Assembly: GCA_024280585.1 (NCBI GenBank)
Contig: JAJRPW010000051.1
Location: 1 to 10,412, forward strand
DNA from: Alphaproteobacteria bacterium
GTDB taxonomy: Bacteria; Pseudomonadota; Alphaproteobacteria; Rickettsiales; UBA6187
Reading direction: 5' to 3'
DNA: 10,412 bases
Positions 1 to 4,734 of the stretch are shown here, piece after piece. The position numbers and the translations under genes are program-made. Position 1 is the first letter of the stretch. Each line of letters opens with the position of its first letter. Below the pieces are notes generated by a model. That model worked only from the letters and a program-made list of their open reading frames with translations, ran no database searches and had not been told where the DNA came from.

Positions 1-276
1 AACAAAAACTTTGCCGGCCTCATCATCGCCAATTTTTCCCATAAAAGCCGTTTTCATACCTAAAAGTGACAGCCCTGCTACTGTATTTGCCGCGCATCCA
101 CCAGAAACTTCTGACACATCCTTAATTTTTTTTTCCGCCTCATCCGCCTCAGCCGACTCCACAATCTTATTCGTTCCTTTTGCAAGCCCTTGCTCTTTAA
201 GAAAGGCATCTTCAACTTTGCCAAGCGCATCCACGATTGAATTACCCAAGCCAACTACGTCATATTTTTTTTCCAT
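1..276 (-). CDS. PfkB-family sugar/nucleoside kinase, adenosine kinase-like (N-terminal 92 residues, cut by left edge)
   Basis: This is the start of a ribokinase/PfkB-superfamily kinase, which transfers phosphate from ATP to a sugar or nucleoside in the cytoplasm. The ATG is at 274-276 and the frame stays open to base 1. The visible protein begins MEKKYDVVGLGNSIVDALGK, the typical first beta strand with a Gly-x-x-x-x-Asp substrate-binding motif. At residues 58-92 it has the family's first signature: a Gly-Gly-Cys-Ala-Ala-Asn-Thr run, then GLSLLG and GKIGDDEAGKVF. The long insert between strands (residues 20-56) and the SGGCAANT form resemble alphaproteobacterial proteins annotated as adenosine kinase, but the catalytic GAGD motif lies outside the window, so the substrate is not settled. 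It starts 7 bp after the kdsB stop codon on the same strand, so the two are probably co-transcribed. Confidence 0.88.
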   Translation of the reverse strand, partial: MEKKYDVVGLGNSIVDALGKVEDAFLKEQGLAKGTNKIVESAEADEAEKKIKDVSEVSGGCAANTVAGLSLLGMKTAFMGKIGDDEAGKVFV

Positions 277-283
277 ATACTAC

Positions 284-1006
284 CTATATAATAGATTTTA
301 CAATTTCCAAATCGCCTAGCGTATCAACACCGAGCGGCACCGCATTCACAATCCCGACATCTATTCTAAGGTTATTTTCCAAAGCACGCAACTGTTCTAA
401 TTTTTCTCTTTTTTCCAAGACACTCGGTTTTAAACCGACAAACTTCTCCAAAGCCGCCTTTTTGTAGGCATACAGCCCTATATGATGATATAAATCACCC
501 TCACCGCCAGGCGCATTTGCTCTGGTAAAATAAAGCGCCCTCCCCTTATTTTCTGCATAAAATGAAATAACCGCCTTAACAATATTGGGATTATTTTTCT
601 CATCATCATTTTTTATAACCGCCGCTAATGTGGCTATATCCACCTCTGGATCGTCCAAAAGCTCAATTGCATCATTAATTATTTTCGGATCAAGTGACGG
701 CAAATCCCCTTGAACATTGACAATATAATCAAAATCTTCAGCAACTTTAGTCATCGCCTCATAAATCCGATCCGTACCTGACGGATGATCCGGGTCAGTT
801 AAAACCGCCTTACCACCACATTTTTCGACCACGTCAGCAATTTTCTGCTCAGCACAAGCCACATAAACATTGCCAATACCAGACTTCTTAGCGCGTTCAA
901 CCACATGCACAATCATCGGCTTTCCATTGATATCAGCCAATGGCTTACCTGGAAATCTTGTCGAATCCATTCTGGCCGGGATAAAAATTGCAATTTTTTT
1001 AGTCAT
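284..1006 (-). CDS. kdsB: 3-deoxy-manno-octulosonate cytidylyltransferase (CMP-Kdo synthetase)
   Basis: KdsB activates Kdo with CTP to give CMP-Kdo, the donor used to attach Kdo to lipid A in LPS inner-core synthesis. It acts in the cytoplasm. The 240-residue length is close to the family norm of about 250. The nucleotide-binding N-terminus reads IPARMDSTRFPGKPLADING at residues 9-28, followed by PMIVHVVERA. The core motif NVQGDLP (residues 97-103) contains the metal-binding aspartate, and the C-terminal half has HHIGLYAY, a KLEQLRALE segment (E. coli: MLEQLRVL) and GVDTLGDLE, all in the expected order. No Shine-Dalgarno sequence precedes the ATG, and a good promoter match lies immediately upstream, so the message may be almost leaderless. 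The PfkB-family gene follows after 7 bp. Confidence 0.96.
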   Translation of the reverse strand: MTKKIAIFIPARMDSTRFPGKPLADINGKPMIVHVVERAKKSGIGNVYVACAEQKIADVVEKCGGKAVLTDPDHPSGTDRIYEAMTKVAEDFDYIVNVQGDLPSLDPKIINDAIELLDDPEVDIATLAAVIKNDDEKNNPNIVKAVISFYAENKGRALYFTRANAPGGEGDLYHHIGLYAYKKAALEKFVGLKPSVLEKREKLEQLRALENNLRIDVGIVNAVPLGVDTLGDLEIVKSII

Positions 1007-1016
1007 ATCAATATCT

Positions 1017-1045
1017 ATAATAGACTTTGTTTAAAGTTACAACAA
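1017..1045 (-). promoter_or_regulatory. Candidate sigma70-type promoter for kdsB
   Basis: On the minus strand, TTGTTG (1040-1045) and TATTAT (1017-1022) are separated by exactly 17 bp, a good match to the housekeeping consensus. Transcription would begin near 1010, only a few bases before the kdsB ATG at 1006. This is a pattern match only. Confidence 0.45.
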
Positions 1046-1137
1046 TTTCGCCGGAACCATATAACGACATTAATATTTTATTAAGAATTTAATGTTAAGC
1101 TTCAATCATGAATAAAAAATTAAGGAGCACCAGGCGA

Positions 1138-1782
1138 ATGTCCAAATTGCTAGAAAGATTAAAATTCAGATCCAATAGTGTAAATAACGCTCTTTTTGAG
1201 GCCGTAAAAAAAGGCTGCGCTACAAATGTACGCACCCTTGCTATTGACAACGACAATCTGAATAATCTATCTAAAACCGGTGCCACTGCTTTATTATACG
1301 CCATTGAAAATAATAATCTCGAAATTGCAGAAATACTTCTAGAACGCGGTGCTGACGTAAATTGCCCATCCAAAACAGGTGCAACGCCAATATTATTTGC
1401 CTGCCAAATGGGACGGTTGGCAATAGTCGAAATCCTGGTAAAAAATGGTGCTAATATCAACCAAATCCACCCGGAAACAGGCTCAACTCCAGTTATTATC
1501 GCCGCACAAAACAAACATGCGGACATCGTTGGCTTCCTGGTAAAAAGCGGAGCTGACGTGAACCAAAAAAATTATGTTGGTGTAACACCCATTCTTGTTG
1601 CGGTTAACAAAGAAGATCATGCAACAATTATAAAATTAGTTGAGCATGGCGCGAAAATAGACAGCGAAAACGAAGCCGGAATAAGTGCAGCAAATGTAGC
1701 ACAGGAAAAAGCAGACCTCAAACTATCATGCTTATTGCACCAATGGAAATTTTTAAAAAATTCCGAACCTGCACAGCTCTAG
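1138..1782 (+). CDS. Ankyrin-repeat protein, candidate host-interaction protein
   Basis: This 214-residue protein consists almost entirely of ankyrin repeats, which bind partner proteins. Clear repeats of about 33-35 residues begin at TGATALLYAIENNNLEIAEI, TGATPILFACQMGRLAIVEI, TGSTPVIIAAQNKHADIVGF and VGVTPILVAVNKEDHATIIK, each followed by a G-A-(D/N/K)-(V/I)-(N/D) turn. A degenerate repeat precedes them (NALFEAVKKGC) and another closes the array. No signal peptide, membrane segment or enzymatic domain is visible. I chose the ATG at 1138 because AAGGAG (1122-1127) precedes it by 10 bases. An in-frame ATG at 1108 would add 10 residues but has no ribosome binding site. The gene stands alone, divergent from kdsB and convergent with the small gene at 1790-1981. 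In host-associated alphaproteobacteria such proteins are often secreted effectors, but free-living bacteria also have them, so function is unassigned. Confidence 0.9.
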   Translation: MSKLLERLKFRSNSVNNALFEAVKKGCATNVRTLAIDNDNLNNLSKTGATALLYAIENNNLEIAEILLERGADVNCPSKTGATPILFACQMGRLAIVEILVKNGANINQIHPETGSTPVIIAAQNKHADIVGFLVKSGADVNQKNYVGVTPILVAVNKEDHATIIKLVEHGAKIDSENEAGISAANVAQEKADLKLSCLLHQWKFLKNSEPAQL

Positions 1783-1789
1783 CATCAAA

Positions 1790-1981
1790 TTAGTCGGCAC
1801 TTTCTTTCTTCAAAACATACTCCAGTCTTTTTATCGCCATAGTTTCCATTTCTTTTTGGGTCAAACCTTTTGCTGGCAAAACCACACAAACCTCCCGTAA
1901 CGTAGCCACATCAACGGCGCTCACCTTGACATATTCGCCAACTCGATAAAATTCCAGTAAATATTCGGATCCATCCATCAT
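1790..1981 (-). CDS. Small conserved hypothetical protein (63 aa), DUF6898-like
   Basis: This is a soluble 63-residue protein with no signal peptide or membrane segment. It begins MMDGSEYLLEFYRVGEYVKV and ends KRLEYVLKKESAD. The arrangement looks like a small beta sheet (EYLLEFYRVG, YVKVSAVDV, EVCVVLPAKG) followed by one helix (QKEMETMAIKRLEYVL). The pattern of an EF(Y/H)R(I/V)G start, a central VS/VTAVD segment and a C-terminal RKLEYVL helix is one I recall from small alphaproteobacterial proteins of unknown function (DUF6898). That assignment is from memory and should be searched. It lies 41 bp after the lpxC stop on the same strand, so it could be co-transcribed with lpxC. ATG codons at 1981 and 1978 are adjacent and neither has a clear ribosome binding site. 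Its end faces the ankyrin gene, 7 bp away. Confidence 0.75.
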   Translation of the reverse strand: MMDGSEYLLEFYRVGEYVKVSAVDVATLREVCVVLPAKGLTQKEMETMAIKRLEYVLKKESAD

Positions 1982-2022
1982 GCACTCATTTTATGCATAA
2001 AAAAATCAATTGTGAAGAGAAT

Positions 2023-2940
2023 TTATTGAACTTTATGATCCAACATTGATGCACTATCCGAATCAGACAATTGCACAACCCGCCAGGCGTCCTCATCAGC
2101 AAAAAATTCATGCAAAAGTTGGTTATTAAGCGCATGACCAGACTTAAATCCATGCAAATGACCTTTAATATATGCGCCGGCAAGATAAACATCACCGATA
2201 CAATCAAGAATTTTATGGCGCACAAACTCATCTGAATAGCGCAAACCATCTTTATTTAAAACGCCCTCTTTCCCAACAACAATCGCATTATCCAACGAGC
2301 CACCGCGCGCAAGCCCCTGCTCACGCAAATAATTCACCTCATGTTCAAAACCGAATGTACGCGCGCGGCATAAGTCACTTTTGAACGAAACATCTCTTGA
2401 ATCGAAAACGCAATTCTGCTTTGAAATAACCTTATCGCCAAAATCGATTTCAAGACCGACGGAAAAACCATCAGCCGGAGCTATTGATATATAACCACTA
2501 TTCGCATCATCGCTCTCTGAAACTTTAATTTCCTTCAGAACCTCAATAACTTTGCGGGCTTTATTCAATTCTTTTTTGCCGGCGCATTCTATTAAGAACA
2601 CGAATGGCTCCGAACTACCATCCATTATAGGAACTTCCGGGCCGTTTATTTCCACCACGCAATTATCAATTCCGCAGCCCCAAAGTGCTGCCATTAGATG
2701 TTCGATAGTTGCAACGCTCACGCCGTCTTCATTGCGCAAAGTTGTGCCCAGCATAGTATTTGAGACATTTTTATAACTAGCTTCAATTGCAGGGTTTTTA
2801 CCCTTAACATCGTTGCGTTTAAAAACAATGCCAGTATCCACCCCGGCCGGATTCAAGCTAACATCCACCCTCACGCCCGTGTGGAGACCGATGCCAAAAC
2901 AGCTAACCTTATTTCCGATTGTTTTTTGATAACTAAACAT
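2023..2940 (-). CDS. lpxC: UDP-3-O-acyl-N-acetylglucosamine deacetylase
   Basis: LpxC is the zinc amidase that removes the N-acetyl group from UDP-3-O-acyl-GlcNAc, the committed step of lipid A synthesis, in the cytoplasm. The 305-residue length matches the family. Visible landmarks are GIGLHTG (residues 16-22), TIEHLMAAL (78-86) with Glu80 as general base and zinc ligand His81, DGSSEPFV, the HKILDCIGD motif (242-250) giving zinc ligands His242 and Asp246 plus Lys243, and GHLHGFKSGHALNN (260-273) with catalytic His269. All active-site residues known in the family appear intact. GGGAG lies 6 bases before the ATG, a good ribosome binding site. The leader region has several short inverted and direct repeats that could be operators. 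A 63-residue gene follows downstream, and a candidate effector gene lies upstream. Confidence 0.97.
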   Translation of the reverse strand: MFSYQKTIGNKVSCFGIGLHTGVRVDVSLNPAGVDTGIVFKRNDVKGKNPAIEASYKNVSNTMLGTTLRNEDGVSVATIEHLMAALWGCGIDNCVVEINGPEVPIMDGSSEPFVFLIECAGKKELNKARKVIEVLKEIKVSESDDANSGYISIAPADGFSVGLEIDFGDKVISKQNCVFDSRDVSFKSDLCRARTFGFEHEVNYLREQGLARGGSLDNAIVVGKEGVLNKDGLRYSDEFVRHKILDCIGDVYLAGAYIKGHLHGFKSGHALNNQLLHEFFADEDAWRVVQLSDSDSASMLDHKVQ

Positions 2941-2950
2941 ACGCGTCTCC

Positions 2951-2986
2951 CACTATGTTATGGCATTTAAAATATTTCCCATAGTG
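2951..2986. repeat. Perfect 7-bp inverted repeat just upstream of lpxC
   Basis: CACTATG (2951-2957) and CATAGTG (2980-2986) are perfect reverse complements with 22 bp between them. The inner arm abuts the lpxC ribosome binding site (GGGAG at 2947-2951 on the minus strand). If transcription starts near 2980 the outer arm is at the start point, so a protein-binding site is as likely as an RNA hairpin. It could also be chance in AT-rich DNA. Confidence 0.4.
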
Positions 2987-3015
2987 AAGATAACAATTCC
3001 CCCGGTAAATAACAA
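2987..3015 (-). promoter_or_regulatory. Candidate lpxC promoter
   Basis: On the minus strand TTGTTA (3010-3015) and TATCTT (2987-2992) are 17 bp apart, which places the start of transcription about 40 bases before the lpxC ATG. The -35 hexamer is also one arm of the dyad at 3010-3029. This is a moderate consensus match without experimental support, and other pairings in this AT-rich stretch are possible. Confidence 0.35.
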
Positions 3016-3029
3016 ATCACTCTTTGTTA
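3010..3029. promoter_or_regulatory. TAACAAA/TTTGTTA dyad: possible operator for lpxC or weak terminator of the upstream gene
   Basis: TAACAAA (3010-3016) and TTTGTTA (3023-3029) form a perfect 7-bp dyad with a 6-base centre. It begins about 18 bp after the stop codon of the LRR gene and overlaps the proposed lpxC -35. The stem is AT-rich and is followed on the minus strand by only three T, so it is a poor terminator. Two further TAACAA-type copies flank it (2991-2996 and 3034-3039), which favours a protein-binding cluster. Confidence 0.35.
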
Positions 3030-3047
3030 CTAATTGTTACTGTCAAA

Positions 3048-4613
3048 TTATCGGGTTCTTTCGCCATCACTCTTCACTCTTTCAGCGAAATTATCCGGTT
3101 TTTGAGTATGACGTGTTTTATGACGTGTTTTATGACGTGTTTTATGATGCGTTTTATGACGTGATTTAGTCCTGCCTGAAACAGCTTTATCAGTTAATTC
3201 CTTAACTTTTGTTGCAATGGCTTCATCTTTTTGTGTTTCCATATTTTTAAAAGAATCGTTTAAATCATCTGCCGACTTGCCTTTAAGCTTATTATATTCA
3301 CTCAAACAATTGTCACCCTCAGCCTCTTTTAATGCCTCCTTAGTTTCCGTCAGACCGCTTGCAACATCCATTGCAATGCCAATAGCAGCTTGCTTTTGTG
3401 AGTATTCCCCCTCTATTTTTGCTGTTTGCTCCGGAAAGGCAACTTTTGCCCATATACTCCCTTTAACTTCACATAAATAATTTGCCACTTCAGGCGGTGG
3501 CTTTGCAAGAACCTCTTTAACTTGACCGTATGCAGCATTAATCCTGGCCTCTGTCAGCCATCTTGTAATACAGACCTCATGGGCAACAGGGCCTGGAACA
3601 CCAAGCCAGGGCTGCATTTTATCTTGTTTGACCAGTTTTTCATGAATTTCCCTAAGCAAAGAATTTCCGGCCTCAACTTCAACTAATTCGCCCGGCGTAT
3701 GTTTGGCCACAAAAACATTGAGTGTGTCCAGTGCGATAAGCTGTTTTGCCGCGGTTATTTTGTTTGTTGTGCTGCCGGCTTCAGCCACCGAGGTCCAGGC
3801 GGCGATCTCTGCCATGCCGGCCACTGGCTGGTTGACGCACCCTGCCATCATACTGCCGGCAATTTCCTCTATCCATCTTAGGTTATTCGGATTTTTTTCT
3901 ATAGAATCAAGTATTGGAGTGATGCTTTCGACGATTTCCTTGGCACCGCCACGCTCGTGTGTGCCTTCATTTAGAAAGCGGTGAAATATTTCCGGGGTTT
4001 GAGTGGGTTTTGTTTTACCGGGATTATCTTTGACAAAGACTTCAATTGCAGCACCCAGCCTCTCTTTTGCCTGGGCGATTTGAGCACTGCGTGAAAAATG
4101 GCTGGGTAAATAAACATTACAGCCATTTGTTTCCAACTTATCTATTTGCGTCAGGAGTTCCGGTGTGCATCTGAGCTTTTCGCAGTAACGCAGATCAAGC
4201 TCTTTCAGCTCTTTCGGCAATACATTCGGTTTTATAGTTTTGATATTTTCGCAAAAACTCAGATTAAGTTTTTTTACACTTTGTGGTATCACACCTGCTT
4301 CCAGGGTTTCAATAGCGGAACTTTCCAGATCAAGCTCTTCCAGCTTTTCCGGCAATGCACCCGGTTTTATAGTTTTGAGATTTTCGCAGTCACTCAGATC
4401 AAGTGTTGTTACACTTTGTGGTATCACACCTGCTTCCAGGGTTTCAATAGCGGAGCCATACAGACTAAGCTCTTCCAGCTCTTGCGGCAATGCACCCGGT
4501 TTTATAGTTTTGAGATTTTTGCAGTAATACAGATCAAGTTTTTTTACGTCATCAGCAATAAGCGGCAATTCGCCATTAATTATATCTGAATCATTAATCC
4601 TTAATGTTCCCAT
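3048..4613 (-). CDS. LRR (FNIP-like) protein with C-terminal NEL-type E3 ubiquitin ligase-like domain, candidate secreted effector
   Basis: This 521-residue protein has no signal peptide or membrane segment. Residues 14-165 are leucine-rich repeats in 45-residue double units (34-78 and 79-123 nearly identical, a third diverged), of the form xGVIPQSVTTLDLSDCENLK then TIKPGALPxxLEELxL. Residues 170-480 are helical and match the NEL ubiquitin-ligase domain of IpaH/SspH effectors in length and landmarks as I recall them: IFHRFL (209-214), NNLRWIEEIAGSMMAGC (243-259), VEVEAGNSLLREIHEKL (311-327) and LGVPGPV (337-343). Cys259 would be the catalytic cysteine. The next residues are Val-Asn-Gln, where IpaH has Glu-Asp-Arg. 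Residues 484-503 are a basic KTRH tail from a 12-bp repeat. I chose the ATG at 4613 because AAGG lies 7-10 bases upstream. If the domain call is right, it would ubiquitinate host proteins chosen by the LRR. The NEL call is inference from remembered motifs. Confidence 0.85.
   Translation of the reverse strand: MGTLRINDSDIINGELPLIADDVKKLDLYYCKNLKTIKPGALPQELEELSLYGSAIETLEAGVIPQSVTTLDLSDCENLKTIKPGALPEKLEELDLESSAIETLEAGVIPQSVKKLNLSFCENIKTIKPNVLPKELKELDLRYCEKLRCTPELLTQIDKLETNGCNVYLPSHFSRSAQIAQAKERLGAAIEVFVKDNPGKTKPTQTPEIFHRFLNEGTHERGGAKEIVESITPILDSIEKNPNNLRWIEEIAGSMMAGCVNQPVAGMAEIAAWTSVAEAGSTTNKITAAKQLIALDTLNVFVAKHTPGELVEVEAGNSLLREIHEKLVKQDKMQPWLGVPGPVAHEVCITRWLTEARINAAYGQVKEVLAKPPPEVANYLCEVKGSIWAKVAFPEQTAKIEGEYSQKQAAIGIAMDVASGLTETKEALKEAEGDNCLSEYNKLKGKSADDLNDSFKNMETQKDEAIATKVKELTDKAVSGRTKSRHKTHHKTRHKTRHKTRHTQKPDNFAERVKSDGERTR
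3109..3168. repeat. 12-bp tandem repeat, five copies, inside the LRR gene
   Basis: Five contiguous 12-bp units: three are identical TGACGTGTTTTA (3109-3144), one is TGATGCGTTTTA (3145-3156) and one is TGACGTGATTTA (3157-3168). On the minus strand each unit codes for four residues, Lys-Thr-Arg-His, giving a strongly basic tail. As 12 is a multiple of three, gain or loss of units would keep the frame. Confidence 0.93.
4245..4514. repeat. Two 135-bp direct repeats encoding double LRR units
   Basis: Units at 4245-4379 and 4380-4514 are in register with a 135-bp period and long identical stretches, for example the run beginning ACACTTTGTGGTATCACACC at 4277 and again at 4412. Each codes for 45 residues, or two LRRs of about 22 and 23. 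The high DNA identity points to recent duplication. A diverged third copy continues to about 4120. Confidence 0.9.
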
Positions 4614-4660
4614 AGCAATACTACCTTTATAAATATGACACGTCTTATAAACGTACCACA

Positions 4661-4682
4661 AATATATTAATAATATATTAAT
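4661..4682. repeat. Perfect 11-bp tandem repeat upstream of the LRR gene
   Basis: AATATATTAAT occurs twice in direct tandem (4661-4671, 4672-4682), ending 48 bp upstream of the LRR start codon. It is pure A/T with a period of about one helical turn. On the minus strand it lies upstream of a possible -10 hexamer, TATAAG (4644-4649), so it could act as an UP-like element or a binding site. No convincing -35 is present. Confidence 0.6.
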
Positions 4683-4701
4683 AATTACCATGAAGTATTA
4701 A

Positions 4702-4721
4702 GAAGGGATGAACATCCCTTC
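4702..4721 (-). terminator. Hairpin downstream of the htrA/degP gene, possible terminator
   Basis: A perfect 9-bp inverted repeat, GAAGGGATG (4702-4710) and CATCCCTTC (4713-4721), starts 13 bases after the protease stop codon. On the minus strand the stem is followed by TTAATACTTC, a weak T tract, so termination may be partial. A second, shorter hairpin (CTTCC 4718-4722 with GGAAG 4729-4733) overlaps it and would compete with it. Confidence 0.5.
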
Positions 4722-4734
4722 CTGCCAAGGAAGC

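Noticed and set aside
11..319. 102-residue open frame on the plus strand at the left edge
   Set aside because: It is antisense to a PfkB-family gene with recognisable motifs and has low-complexity Ser/Ala/Pro content typical of shadow frames.
1070..1084. TTAATA-TTT-TATTAA dyad between kdsB and the ankyrin gene
   Set aside because: It is very AT-rich and short, has no T tract or promoter context, and is expected by chance in such DNA.
1095..1526. 143-residue open frame on the minus strand over the ankyrin gene
   Set aside because: The plus strand encodes clear ankyrin consensus in this stretch, so the opposite frame is a shadow.
3109..3168. Tandem 12-mers as a possible CRISPR array or phage attachment site
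   Set aside because: There are no spacers between units, the period is 12 bp, and the units are in frame inside a coding region.
4146..4589. 147-residue open frame on the plus strand across the LRR region
   Set aside because: It is the antisense of the 135-bp repeats; its apparent protein repeats come from the real gene on the minus strand.
4614..4691. N-terminal extension of the LRR protein from the ATG at 4691, with a hydrophobic stretch that looks like a signal anchor
   Set aside because: It has no ribosome binding site and is read through the pure A/T tandem repeat, which makes Ile/Leu/Tyr codons by composition. The ATG at 4613 has AAGG at good spacing.
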